DNA of 64,000 nucleotides, from the NCBI RefSeq assembly GCF_003269035.1, contig NZ_QLTK01000001.1:186001-250000 (forward strand), read 5' to 3'. The notes beneath the pieces were generated by a model. It had not been told where the DNA came from, ran no database searches, and saw only the letters and a program-made list of their open reading frames with translations. The position numbers and the translations under genes are program-made. How positions within the stretch are numbered: the stretch's first letter is position 1; every line of letters starts with the position of its first letter. Of this stretch, positions 38,121 through 46,604 are shown one piece after another. Source of the DNA: Paraburkholderia bryophila (GTDB lineage: Bacteria > Pseudomonadota > Gammaproteobacteria > Burkholderiales > Burkholderiaceae).

Positions 38121-38247
38121 GTTGCGTGTTGGGTGCTGCGTGTTTCCCTTGCTGCGTGCTGCGTGCTACGTGCCGCGCGCTTCGTGCTTCGCGTTGCGTG
38201 CTGCGTGCTTCGTGTGCTGCCTGCCGCGTGCTTCTTTGCCGCGTGCC
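38121..38247. repeat. degenerate 7-bp tandem repeat (GCTGCGT) between kguE and kguK
   Basis: Variants of GCTGCGT (GTTGCGT, GCTACGT, GCTTCGT, GCCGCGT) follow each other with few interruptions for about 125 bp. The array is untranslated and inside the kgu operon. A smaller GTGCTGGTGTTC-type repeat lies between kguK and kguT at about 37005-37045. Confidence 0.7.
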
Positions 38248-38285
38248 GTTTTCTCTATCGTTCTCTCTCAGGTTCCACGCACTGC

Positions 38286-39059
38286 TCACGCCGCCGCCAA
38301 CCAGGCGACGTAGCGCGCCGCATCCGCATCGATACGATTCTTCTCGAACGGAAACTCGATCCCGCGCGGCACATTCCGCGGCAGCGAATCGAGCACCGCG
38401 GCAAACTGCGCGTCGTCGGCGGCCGGCGCAGCCGGAAAACGTCGCGCGCCCTCGCCTGCCGTCGTCTTGCAATGGATATAGTCCACGTGCGCCGCCAGCG
38501 CGCCGGCCGCATCGAGCGGCGCGACGTCGCGCCAGGCCCAGTTGCCGATGTCGAAGGTCATGCCGAGCAAGCCCGCGTGGCCCTCGCGCGCCAGCGCGTC
38601 GAATAGCCCGACGAACTGGTCGAGCGATCCGCCCTCGGCCAGTTGACCGTTTTCGACGACCAGTCGCAGATCCGCGCAGCGCAGGTGATCGGCGATCACG
38701 GCCGCGTTGGCCTCACGAGCGAAACCGCCCAGCTGCAGCTTCACGAAGCGCGCGCCGAGCGCCAACGCTTCCTCGATCGACAGGCGCAGCGCGGCGGCGT
38801 CGAGCGTGCCGTCTGGCGCGTACAGCGAGGCCGGCGTCGAATACACGCACCACAAACCCAGCGCCGCGATCCGCTCGCCGAGCTCGCGCAGCGTGGGCAG
38901 GGCCGCGTCGGTTTCGTCGGCGAACAACTCGCGACGCACTTCGAAACCCGCCGCGCCGGCTTGCCGGCTCGCTCCCGCCCACTTCAGATGACCGTGCGCA
39001 CGGACTGCATCCATCCCGAACGCGCTGGCGACGATCACTACGTCAACTCGATCAGTCAT
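38286..39059 (-). CDS. kguE: TIM-barrel epimerase/isomerase-like protein
   Basis: A 257-residue protein of the xylose-isomerase-like sugar phosphate epimerase family (AP endonuclease 2 fold). Metal-site motifs appear as VVENGQL (Glu), MTFDIGNWAW (Asp) and YIHCKTT (His), with IEFPFE near the C terminus. KguE is the first gene of pseudomonad 2-ketogluconate operons; its reaction is not well defined. The ATG at 39059 was chosen; the frame runs on to 39176 through the operator region and has an ATG at 39080 as an alternative. Confidence 0.82.
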   Translation of the reverse strand: MTDRVDVVIVASAFGMDAVRAHGHLKWAGASRQAGAAGFEVRRELFADETDAALPTLRELGERIAALGLWCVYSTPASLYAPDGTLDAAALRLSIEEALALGARFVKLQLGGFAREANAAVIADHLRCADLRLVVENGQLAEGGSLDQFVGLFDALAREGHAGLLGMTFDIGNWAWRDVAPLDAAGALAAHVDYIHCKTTAGEGARRFPAAPAADDAQFAAVLDSLPRNVPRGIEFPFEKNRIDADAARYVAWLAAA

Positions 39060-39090
39060 GTCGAAATTACTCAAATCCATCTGCCAATCG

Positions 39091-39114
39091 GCATTTGGAA
39101 CCGGTTCCAAATGC
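39091..39114. promoter_or_regulatory. 24-bp palindromic PtxS-type operator before kguE
   Basis: A perfect palindrome whose centre reads TTTGGAACCGGTTCCAAA. Its core AACCGGTT is the centre of the Pseudomonas PtxS site TGAAACCGGTTTCA. It ends 32 bp upstream of the kguE start, so a bound repressor would block the promoter or early elongation. It is the only copy seen in this window. Confidence 0.85.
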
Positions 39115-39120
39115 GTTTCG

Positions 39121-39141
39121 AAAAAAAGCGCCGAGGCGCTT
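39121..39141 (-). terminator. terminator of the LysR gene just upstream of the kgu operator
   Basis: AAGCGCC and GGCGCTT form a 7-bp stem with a two-base loop, followed on the minus strand by a run of T. It lies about 120 bp past the LysR (39260) stop and 7 bp upstream of the PtxS operator, insulating the kgu operon. If the kguE promoter were further upstream it would act as an attenuator instead. Confidence 0.65.
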
Positions 39142-39259
39142 GCGATGCCCAAATAGTGCGCCGGAGTCGGCGTCATGCACCATAGTGGAAATCCCCAGGG
39201 GCGAGCTGGCGTGTCGACTCGTGCGCCTTATCAGCACGGCATACCTCCGCGTTGCCCGC

Positions 39260-40171
39260 TCAAGTCCCTTCCGCCAGACACAACGCAAGAAACTGCTCCA
39301 CCACCCGCGACGGCGCACTCGCGTGCGGCACGAGGATCGACAAGCGCCGCGTGAGCGGTTCCGGGCTCAGCGAGAACAGGCGCAGCGCGCCGTTTTCATG
39401 CCGCATCGACATGGCCGACACGAACCCGATGCCCATGCCGGCCCGCACCGCCTCCTTCACGCCTTCCACACCGGCAATCTCCAGCGCCACGCGCATCGGC
39501 ACGCCCGCCCGGGCGAACGCCCGCTCGACGATCTGCCGCACGCCGGAGCCGGTCTCGCGCAACACCAGCGGATAGTCGCCGAACGCCGCCAGTTCGACGC
39601 GACCGTCCCCGCCAACGTCACCACCTGCTGCGCTCGACAGCGTCAACGGATGCGAGCCCGGCATGATCGCGACGATCTCGTCCTCGCGCCACGCATGCAC
39701 CGCGGTATCCGGCGGCAAATCCGCGCCGACCGGTCCTTCGATCATCGCGATGTCGACCGACCCGAGCGCGCCGACGATCTCCGTGGTGTTGCCGTCCGCG
39801 GCATGCAGCGTCACTTCAGGAAAGCGCCGATGAAACTCGGCGATCAGATACGGCAGCAGATAGCTCGCCGGCGTGGTGCTCGCGCCGATCCGCAAGGTGC
39901 CCTGCTCCAACCCGCGCAACGCGTCACGGTACGCATGCGCCTGCCGCCAAGTGTCGCGCAGCCGCGCCGCGTAGCTCGCCAACTGCTCGCCGGCCGGCGT
40001 CAGGCGCACGCCGCGGCCGTCGCGTTGGTACAGCGGCTCGCCGAACTCGTCCTGCAATTGCCGCAACTGCCCGGACACGGCCGGCTGCGACAAATGCAGC
40101 GCGACCGCCGCCCGGCTGATGTTGCGATGCTCGGCGACGGCGGCGAACGTTATAAGTTGATCGGGGGTCAT
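39260..40171 (-). CDS. LysR family regulator, YeiE-like
   Basis: A 303-residue LysR protein. HTH: ISRAAVALHLSQPAVSGQLRQLQ, with QLITFAAVAEHRN at the N terminus, as in the CysB/YeiE branch. The ATG at 40171 was preferred to a TTG three codons upstream. It is divergent from a YeiH-family transporter gene, the same pairing as yeiE-yeiH in enterobacteria, so it probably controls that gene. Confidence 0.88.
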   Translation of the reverse strand: MTPDQLITFAAVAEHRNISRAAVALHLSQPAVSGQLRQLQDEFGEPLYQRDGRGVRLTPAGEQLASYAARLRDTWRQAHAYRDALRGLEQGTLRIGASTTPASYLLPYLIAEFHRRFPEVTLHAADGNTTEIVGALGSVDIAMIEGPVGADLPPDTAVHAWREDEIVAIMPGSHPLTLSSAAGGDVGGDGRVELAAFGDYPLVLRETGSGVRQIVERAFARAGVPMRVALEIAGVEGVKEAVRAGMGIGFVSAMSMRHENGALRLFSLSPEPLTRRLSILVPHASAPSRVVEQFLALCLAEGT

Positions 40172-40206
40172 GGCAACCAAAGTATCGGCACAACCTATAC
40201 TTTACA

Positions 40207-40248
40207 TCCTAAATCACGATTTTTCATATCGATATATCTAATTTAGGA
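40207..40248. promoter_or_regulatory. inverted repeats in the LysR/YeiH divergent region
   Basis: TCCTAAAT (40207-40214) and ATTTAGGA (40241-40248) are complementary and flank the palindrome ATATCGATAT (40226-40235). The region is AT-rich compared with the rest of the window and lies between two divergent start codons, as expected for a LysR regulatory site with overlapping promoters. Confidence 0.55.
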
Positions 40249-40294
40249 TAAGCCCTATCGAATCTCAGTCAGTCATAGAAAAGGGCTGCAAACC

Positions 40295-41377
40295 ATGTCA
40301 ACCGCGCACCTTACCGCTTCCAATCCCGCCGCCGAGTCATCCACTCGCGGCCAACTCAACGGCATTCTGTTCGTCGCGCTGTTCGCCGCCGCCGTCACGC
40401 GGATCGCCGCGATTCCGGCGATTGCCGGTCTCGGCCTGAGCCCGCTGATCGTCGGCATCGTGGCCGGCGCGCTGTACGGCAACGGCCTGCGCGACGGTAT
40501 GCCCGCCAGCTGGTCGGCCGGCGTCAACTTCTCGGCGCGCAAACTGCTGCGCATCGCGGTCGCCTTCTTCGGACTGCGCGTGAGCCTGCAGGAAATCGCC
40601 CAGGTCGGTTTGCCGGGCCTCGCGGAATCGGTGCTGATCGTCGTCAGCACGCTCGTGATCGGCACGTGGGCCGGCATGAAGATCATGAAGCTCGACCGCG
40701 ACACCGCACTGCTGACGGCAGCCGGCAGCGCGATCTGCGGCGCGGCCGCCGTGCTGGCCTTCGAATCGACGCTGCAATCCAGGCCGCACAAGAGCGCAAT
40801 GGCCGTGGGCAGCGTGGTGCTGTTCGGCACGCTCTCCATGTTCCTCTACCCGGTGCTGTTCAAGGCAGGCTGGCTGCATCTGGATACGGTGGGCGCGGGC
40901 CTCTTCTTCGGCGGCACGATTCACGAAGTGGCGCAGGTGGTCGGCGCGGCCAGCAACGTGAGCCCGGAAGCCGAGCATATCGCCACCATCGTCAAGATGA
41001 CCCGCGTGATGATGCTGGTGCCAGTGCTGCTGGTGGTGGGCGTATGGGTGAACCGTTCGGCCCGCCCAGCTGCGTCGCATGAAGGCGCCGTCTCGCATGC
41101 CCCGCGCAAGCTGGCGATTCCCTGGTTCGCGCTCGGCTTCCTGGCGTTCGTCGTGATCAACTCGCTGCATGTGCTGCCGGAAACCGCGACCAGCACGCTG
41201 AACATGCTCGACACCTTTGCGCTGACCATGGCCATGACGGCACTCGGCATCGAAACGCGGATTTCGCAGATTCGCCAGGCCGGGCCCCGCGCACTGACCA
41301 CCGGCTTCATTCTGTACGTCTGGCTGATTGCCGGTGGACTCGGGATCACATGGGCCGTCCAGCACCTGTTCGGCTAA
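40295..41377 (+). CDS. YeiH family putative sulfate/anion exporter
   Basis: A 360-residue membrane protein of the YeiH family (PF03601) with about 10-11 helices. RIAAIPAIAGLGLSPLIVGIVAG, FSARKLLRIAVAFFGLRVSL and GSAICGAAAVLAFES are conserved family segments. Members are annotated as sulfate exporters, with thin experimental support. It is divergent from the YeiE-like regulator and is followed by a terminator hairpin at 41399. Confidence 0.9.
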   Translation: MSTAHLTASNPAAESSTRGQLNGILFVALFAAAVTRIAAIPAIAGLGLSPLIVGIVAGALYGNGLRDGMPASWSAGVNFSARKLLRIAVAFFGLRVSLQEIAQVGLPGLAESVLIVVSTLVIGTWAGMKIMKLDRDTALLTAAGSAICGAAAVLAFESTLQSRPHKSAMAVGSVVLFGTLSMFLYPVLFKAGWLHLDTVGAGLFFGGTIHEVAQVVGAASNVSPEAEHIATIVKMTRVMMLVPVLLVVGVWVNRSARPAASHEGAVSHAPRKLAIPWFALGFLAFVVINSLHVLPETATSTLNMLDTFALTMAMTALGIETRISQIRQAGPRALTTGFILYVWLIAGGLGITWAVQHLFG

Positions 41378-41398
41378 GCGGCTCCCGCCTTCGAACCC

Positions 41399-41420
41399 AC
41401 CCCGCCGCGTGCGGGGTTTT
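41399..41420 (+). terminator. rho-independent terminator after yeiH-like gene
   Basis: ACCCCGC and GCGGGGT form a 7-bp stem with a five-base loop, ending in TTTT. It lies 22 bp past the stop codon. Confidence 0.75.
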
Positions 41421-41548
41421 GCGCATTCAGGCGCCCCATCCGGTCCGGGCGCACGGCATACTGGTTGCTGACGTCGCCAGTTCACGCAATCCGTCGTGCA
41501 ACCTGCCCGTTCAAGCAACGCATGGGCAACCGGAATGAGGATCGATCG

Positions 41549-42286
41549 ATGAGCCTGGAACTTTACTATTGGGACGGACTGCAAGGCCGCGGCGAATTCG
41601 TGCGGCTCGCGCTGGAAGAAGCCGGCGCCGACTACGTGGAAGTGGCGCGCGGCGAACCGTCGGACGGCCTCGGCACCCACGCGATGATGGCCATCATGAA
41701 AAGCCGCGACGAGCCCTACCCGCCATACGCGCCGCCGTTTCTGAAAGACGGCGATCTGGTGATCGCGCAGACCGCCAACATTCTGTTCTACCTCGGCCCG
41801 CGACTGAATCTCGCGCCGCAGGTGGAGAGCCTGCGCTACGTCGCCAACGGCCTGCAACTGACTATCGCCGACATGGTCACCGAAGCGCACGACACGCACC
41901 ATCCGCTCGCCAGCGCGTTGTATTACGAAGACCAGAAAGATGCCGCCAGGGTGCGCGCGCACGACTTCATCGACAACCGCATTCCGAAGTTCATGACGTA
42001 CTTCGAGCGCGTGCTGAAACAGAATCCGGCCGGCGGCACGTGGATGGTCGGCGATGCGCTCAGCTACGTCGATCTATCCATGTTCCAGTTGATCGACGGC
42101 CTGCTGTACGCGTTTCCGCGCGCGCTCAAGCGCTTCGGCGAACACTATCCGCGGCTCGCCGCGTTGCACGACGCGGTGATCGAGCGGCCGAACATCGCCG
42201 CGTATCTGCAGTCGGAGCGCCGCATCGAGCATAACGAGGCGTGCATCTTCCGGCACTATCCCGAACTCGACAAGGCGGCGGCTTGA
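41549..42286 (+). CDS. glutathione S-transferase family protein
   Basis: A 245-residue GST. The N-terminal thioredoxin-like half begins LELYYWDGLQGRGEFVRLALEEAG, with the catalytic Tyr expected in YYW, and PPFLKDGDLVIAQTANILFYL contains the gamma-Glu binding AQTANI segment (usual Q-S/T). The C-terminal helical half includes WMVGDALSYVDLSMFQLIDGL, the N-capping box motif of GSTs. GAGG precedes the ATG at 41549. Substrate unknown. It is followed in line by the chloride channel gene, 109 bp away. Confidence 0.88.
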   Translation: MSLELYYWDGLQGRGEFVRLALEEAGADYVEVARGEPSDGLGTHAMMAIMKSRDEPYPPYAPPFLKDGDLVIAQTANILFYLGPRLNLAPQVESLRYVANGLQLTIADMVTEAHDTHHPLASALYYEDQKDAARVRAHDFIDNRIPKFMTYFERVLKQNPAGGTWMVGDALSYVDLSMFQLIDGLLYAFPRALKRFGEHYPRLAALHDAVIERPNIAAYLQSERRIEHNEACIFRHYPELDKAAA

Positions 42287-42395
42287 CGCGCGCCGCCCTT
42301 CATCGCCCAGCCGCCGCAACGCGCCTGCCGTCCACGGCGGGCGCGTTGCCGTTGCCGGGCCTGCCGTTCAACTTCTCACACCCTGTCCCGCCGAC

Positions 42396-44129
42396 GTGCT
42401 TTCATTCCTGCTGAAACTGCGCACCCGCGCTCAACGCCTGTTCCGCCTGTCCGAGGCCCACACGATGCTGGTCTGGTCGGTGGTGGTCGGCGTCGCCGGC
42501 GCCTTCGCGACGATCGCCTTTCGCGAGGCCATCGCGCTGCTGCAACTGGCAGCGGTCGGCAAGTCCGGCAGCTTCGTCGAAATGGCGCGCAGCCTGCCGT
42601 GGACGGTGCGAATCTGGCTGCCCGCCGCCGGTGGTCTGATCGCGGGTTTCTTTTTGCTGATCGCGCGGCGTCATGCGGACAAGAACAGCCACGTCGACTA
42701 CATGGAAGCGGTGGCGATCGGCGACGGTGTGGTGCCGGTGAAGCTGAGCTTCTGGCGCAGCGTGTCGTCGCTGTTCACGATTTCGAGCGGTGGCTCGATC
42801 GGCCGCGAAGGGCCGATGGTGCAACTGGCGGCGCTCGCCGCGTCGCTGATCGGGCGCTGGGTGCATTTCGATCCGCCGCGGCTGCGTCTGCTGGTGGCGT
42901 GCGGGGCGGCGGCCGGGATCACGTCCGCGTATAGCGCGCCGATTGCCGGCGCGTTTTTCGTCACCGAGATCGTGCTCGGTTCGATCGCGATGGAAAGCTT
43001 CGGGCCGGTGGTGGTCGCGGCCGTGGTCGCCAACATCACGATGCGCGAATTCGCCGGCTACAAGCCGCCGTACGAGATGCCGGTGTTTCCGCCGGTGGCC
43101 GGCCTCGAGGTCTTGCTGTTCGTCGCGCTCGGCGCGCTGTGCGGCGCGGCGGCGCCGCAGTTTCTGCGGCTGCTGGATGTGTCGAAGGCGAGCTTTCGCA
43201 AGCTGCCGTTGCCGCTGCCGGTGAGGCTCGCGATCGGCGGTCTGGTGGTGGGCATTCTGTCGGTCTGGTCGCCCGAGGTGTGGGGCAACGGCTATAGCGT
43301 GGTCAACTCGATTCTGCATTCGCCGTGGACCTGGACCGCGCTCGTACTGGTGCTGGTGTTCAAGCTCGTCGCGACCGCCGCCACCGCGGGTTCCGGCGCG
43401 GTCGGTGGGGTGTTTACGCCGACCCTGTTCGTCGGTGCGGTGGTCGGCTCGCTGTTCGGCCAGGGCATGCATGCGCTATGGCCGCACGGCACCTCGGCGC
43501 CGTTCGCGTACGCGATGGTCGGCATGGGCGCGTTCCTGGCCGGGGCGACCCAGGCGCCGCTGATGGCGATCCTGATGATCTTCGAAATGACGCTCAGCTA
43601 TCAGGTGGTGTTGCCGCTGATGCTCTCCTGCGTGGTCGCGTATTTCGTGTCGCGCGCCATCGGCAAGACCTCCATGTACGAGATCACGCTGCACCGCAAT
43701 CAGGAGGAACAGGAGCGGACGCGGCTGCGCTCCACGCAGATGCGCGAACTGATCCGGCCGGCCGAAACCGTCGTGCCGCCGAACGCCACCGTGCACGACA
43801 TGACGCGGGTGTTCCTCGAGTATCCGGTGAAGTATCTCTATGTGGCCAACGAGTCCGGCGCATTTCTCGGCGTGGTCGCGCTGAAGGACATCACCTCCGA
43901 TCTGCTGGAGAAGCGCGATACCGCCGCGAAGACCGCCGCGGACTACCTGCAGCCGCATTTCGACGTGCTCACGCCCGACATGCCGCTCGGCGTCGCGTTG
44001 CAGCACTTCATGGCGTTTCAGGGCGAGCGGCTGCCGGTGGTGGAAAGCGCCGCGCATCCGACGCTCGCGGGCGTGGTGTACAAGACTTCGCTGCTCGATG
44101 CTTATTTCCGGATGAATCCGACGCGTTGA
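42396..44129 (+). CDS. clcB: ClcB-like chloride channel/transporter with CBS domains
   Basis: A 577-residue ClC-family protein. The selectivity-filter motifs are present: GSIGREGP (about 134), a GAVGGVFTP segment (about 333) and GAFLAGATQAP (about 372). The C-terminal 130 residues form a CBS pair (RELIRPAETVVPPNATVHDMTR; HFDVLTPDMPLGVALQHF). A GTG at 42396 is the apparent start, without a strong ribosome site; an ATG 23 codons in is an alternative. It moves chloride across the inner membrane, possibly in acid resistance. Confidence 0.92.
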   Translation: MLSFLLKLRTRAQRLFRLSEAHTMLVWSVVVGVAGAFATIAFREAIALLQLAAVGKSGSFVEMARSLPWTVRIWLPAAGGLIAGFFLLIARRHADKNSHVDYMEAVAIGDGVVPVKLSFWRSVSSLFTISSGGSIGREGPMVQLAALAASLIGRWVHFDPPRLRLLVACGAAAGITSAYSAPIAGAFFVTEIVLGSIAMESFGPVVVAAVVANITMREFAGYKPPYEMPVFPPVAGLEVLLFVALGALCGAAAPQFLRLLDVSKASFRKLPLPLPVRLAIGGLVVGILSVWSPEVWGNGYSVVNSILHSPWTWTALVLVLVFKLVATAATAGSGAVGGVFTPTLFVGAVVGSLFGQGMHALWPHGTSAPFAYAMVGMGAFLAGATQAPLMAILMIFEMTLSYQVVLPLMLSCVVAYFVSRAIGKTSMYEITLHRNQEEQERTRLRSTQMRELIRPAETVVPPNATVHDMTRVFLEYPVKYLYVANESGAFLGVVALKDITSDLLEKRDTAAKTAADYLQPHFDVLTPDMPLGVALQHFMAFQGERLPVVESAAHPTLAGVVYKTSLLDAYFRMNPTR

Positions 44130-44436
44130 GTGCGTGCTCGCGGTCACGTGAGCGCCCGCCCGCACGCCTCTCGCGCCATGCCAGGCCTCGGCGGCCAGCG
44201 CGCCATCGCGCCATGTCCGACTTATGTCGAACCTGCCTTCTGGCTGCCATCATTTGAAATTTACAATACCGTTTTGTCGCAAATGTGCGCGCGTTGCAGG
44301 ATTTGCCATCTAAGATGGTAGATGCACGCGATTCGCATACGACGACGTCGCGCGTAGCTTGCGCCTTCCTTTCGACGCGGGGACGGCACAGCGCTTGCTC
44401 AACTGACAGCGCCGCATGAGCTTAGGAGGTCGGGCG
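44130..44436. other. intergenic region upstream of a small secreted protein gene
   Basis: It contains an AT-richer patch at 44250-44280 and the near-palindrome CCATCT-A-AGATGG (44306-44318). No gene, terminator or clear promoter recognised. Confidence 0.4.
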
Positions 44437-44691
44437 ATGAAAACCTCGACACTGTTGACCATGGTGACGCTGTCAGCCTCGTGTTTCGCCGCGCCGGTGC
44501 ATACCGCGCGCGACGGCACCGACGCGAGCAGCCTCGCCGAACGCGCCAATGCCGCGCCGGTCGCCCCCGCGGCGCCGGACGTCGCCGCCACGGACGACAC
44601 GCGTCCGCAACAATGGCAACATATTGCGCTGCCGAAATCCCGACATCTCGAACGCAGCTTCACGGGCCAGAACGAGCATCTTCAGACCTGA
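44437..44691 (+). CDS. small secreted protein of unknown function
   Basis: An 84-residue protein. The signal peptide MKTSTLLTMVTLSASCFA is probably cleaved before APVHT; the mature part is Ala/Pro/Asp-rich and ends in a basic segment. TAGGAGG seven bases before the ATG strongly supports the start at 44437. No family recognised; the mature sequence looks disordered. Confidence 0.55.
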   Translation: MKTSTLLTMVTLSASCFAAPVHTARDGTDASSLAERANAAPVAPAAPDVAATDDTRPQQWQHIALPKSRHLERSFTGQNEHLQT

Positions 44692-44767
44692 GGTCGGCGC
44701 GCGCGCCTGATGATCGTTAAAGTTGTTGCAGGCTTCCCTCTTCCATTTAGAACGCAGGAGCGTTGGC

Positions 44768-44998
44768 ATGACCGCATCGGCTATTCCCGGCGAATCGATT
44801 GATCTGCAGATCGCCGACGTGCTCGGCGAAGTCCATTACCCGGCGAATAAAGATGCCCTCGTCGACGCCGCGCGCGAAGCCGGCGCCAGCAATGAAGTGC
44901 TGTCGATGCTCGACGGTCTGCCGGAACAGGATTACGCCGACGTGGCCGCGGTCACGCGGCTGATCGGCGGCAGCTTCGGCCCGGGCGTGGGCGCGTGA
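44768..44998 (+). CDS. DUF2795 family protein
   Basis: A 76-residue protein. IADVLGEVHYPANKDALVDAAREAGA followed by LPEQDYADVAAVTRLIGG matches DUF2795, a small all-helical family of unknown role in which LxxLPxxxYxxxxDV recurs. AGGAG precedes the ATG at 44768. The stop overlaps the GTG start of the AraC gene (GTGA), so the pair is translationally coupled. Confidence 0.72.
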   Translation: MTASAIPGESIDLQIADVLGEVHYPANKDALVDAAREAGASNEVLSMLDGLPEQDYADVAAVTRLIGGSFGPGVGA

Positions 44999-45825
44999 GT
45001 CGAGCCGGCGCCGACTGGATCTATCGCTCGCCGCTGTCGGACGCGGCGAACGGCATCGAGCGGATCGAAGCGTTCTTTCACGACGCCGCCTACGCGATGC
45101 ACCGGCACGATACCTACGCCATCGGCCACACGCTGGCCGGCGTGCAAAACTTTCGCTATCGCGGCGGTTCCCGCAACAGCCTGCCCGGCGGCACGATGGT
45201 GCTGCATCCCGACGAGCCGCATGACGGCCAGGCCGGTACCGGCGACGGCTTCCGCTACCGCATGATCTATGTCGACCCGGCGCTGTTGCAGCAGGCGCTC
45301 GGCGGCAAGCCGTTGCCGTTCGTCAAGGGCGGGCTATCGGACGATCCGCGTCTTTTCAAAGCCACGGTGAACCTGCTGCGCATGATGGATGGCGCCTTCG
45401 ACCCGCTCGAACAGGACGACGCGCTCTACGACCTGGCAATCGCGCTCGACGCCGTGGCCGGCGCCGCGGCCACGCGCCGTCCGGTGGATTTTCAGGCTGC
45501 GGCGCGAGCCCGTGAGTATCTGCTCGCCTCGCTCGAACACGCCGTCACGCTCGACGAACTCGCGGCGGCGGCCGGTCGTGACCGCTGGAGTTTGTCGCGG
45601 GATTTCCGCGCGCTGTTCGGCACCAGCCCGCATCGATATCTGACCATGCGGCGTCTCGACCGGGTCCGGCAACTGGTGGTTCATGGCACGTCGCTCGCCG
45701 ATGCGGCGGCCGCCAGCGGCTTTTCCGATCAGAGTCATATGACGCGGCATTTCAAACGCGCATGGGGCGTGGCGCCGGCACAGTGGCTGAAGATGCTGGG
45801 CGCTCCGGCGCCGGGTGTGCGCTGA
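44995..45825 (+). CDS. AraC family transcriptional regulator
   Basis: A 276-residue AraC protein. The N-terminal cupin-like sensor spans about 25-130 (HRHDTYAIGHTLAGVQNFRYRGG; VLHPDEPHDG). The two C-terminal HTH motifs lie in TLDELAAAAGRDRWSLSRDFRALFGTSP and AAAASGFSDQSHMTRHFKRAWG, followed by the conserved P-x-x-W/L ending. Start is a GTG overlapping the DUF2795 stop. Ligand unknown. Confidence 0.9.
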   Translation: MSRAGADWIYRSPLSDAANGIERIEAFFHDAAYAMHRHDTYAIGHTLAGVQNFRYRGGSRNSLPGGTMVLHPDEPHDGQAGTGDGFRYRMIYVDPALLQQALGGKPLPFVKGGLSDDPRLFKATVNLLRMMDGAFDPLEQDDALYDLAIALDAVAGAAATRRPVDFQAAARAREYLLASLEHAVTLDELAAAAGRDRWSLSRDFRALFGTSPHRYLTMRRLDRVRQLVVHGTSLADAAAASGFSDQSHMTRHFKRAWGVAPAQWLKMLGAPAPGVR

Positions 45826-46077
45826 GCGAAGGTGTGGGTGTGGGCGTGAGCCTCGCCACGAGCGAAGACGCTGCCGAAGGCCCAGACGAAGACAAAGACG
45901 ATGGCCCAAGCGAAAGCACCACCAGGCCGAAGACCCACCCTCACACGGGCAGACCTGGCGGCACGCCAGACTCGCGCTGCATCGCGTCACCGCCGCGCGC
46001 GCACAAACGTGCAAGACCCCGAGCCGTATCGCGCTCTATGCTCCGGCCTGATCCATCGTCCTCAGGAGGCGCCTTCC

Positions 46078-46467
46078 ATGTCGAACCATCCAACGACCCA
46101 ACCGTCCTACCAACCCATCAACTTCGCCGACAAACTGGCTCGCATCCACGATCACTGGCAGCCACGCGTGGTTGCCGAAATGAACGACTACCAGTTCAAG
46201 ATCGTGCGTATCGAAGGCGATTTCATCTGGCACGCGCACGCCGATACCGACGAGACCTTCATGGTGCTCGACGGCCAGTTGCGTATCGACATGCGCGACG
46301 GTTTCGTGCTTGTTTCAGCGGGGGAAATGTTCGTGGTGCCCAAGGGAGTCGAGCACAAGCCGTACGCCGAACGCGAGGTCAGGATGCTGCTGATCGAGCC
46401 GCGCGGCGTGAAAAATACCGGCGACGAAACCAGTGAGCGCACGGCTCAAAACGACGTGTGGATATAG
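46078..46467 (+). CDS. cupin domain protein
   Basis: A 129-residue single-domain cupin. Motif 1 reads WHAHADTDETFMVLDGQLRI (His, His, Glu metal ligands); motif 2 is VPKGVEHKPYAEREV with its His. CAGGAGG lies before the ATG at 46078; the longer frame from 45901 runs through low-complexity sequence. Small cupins of this type act as dioxygenases, isomerases or metabolite sensors; the role here is open. Confidence 0.85.
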   Translation: MSNHPTTQPSYQPINFADKLARIHDHWQPRVVAEMNDYQFKIVRIEGDFIWHAHADTDETFMVLDGQLRIDMRDGFVLVSAGEMFVVPKGVEHKPYAEREVRMLLIEPRGVKNTGDETSERTAQNDVWI

Positions 46468-46604
46468 GCCATCGAAACCGCGGATACACCGGCCGCCGGC
46501 CGGCATATCCGGCATCCTTGTACCACTTGACGAGGAAATTTTCCTGAATACTGAACGCTCCTGTCATTAGCGGCCCAACGCTTTATCGCCCAAGGAGCGC
46601 AGTT

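Noticed and set aside
46468..46604. An hrp-type promoter box before the effector-like gene
   Set aside because: No TTCG-N16-TTCG or GGAACC-N15/16-CCACNNA match could be found, so type III control is not supported by the sequence.
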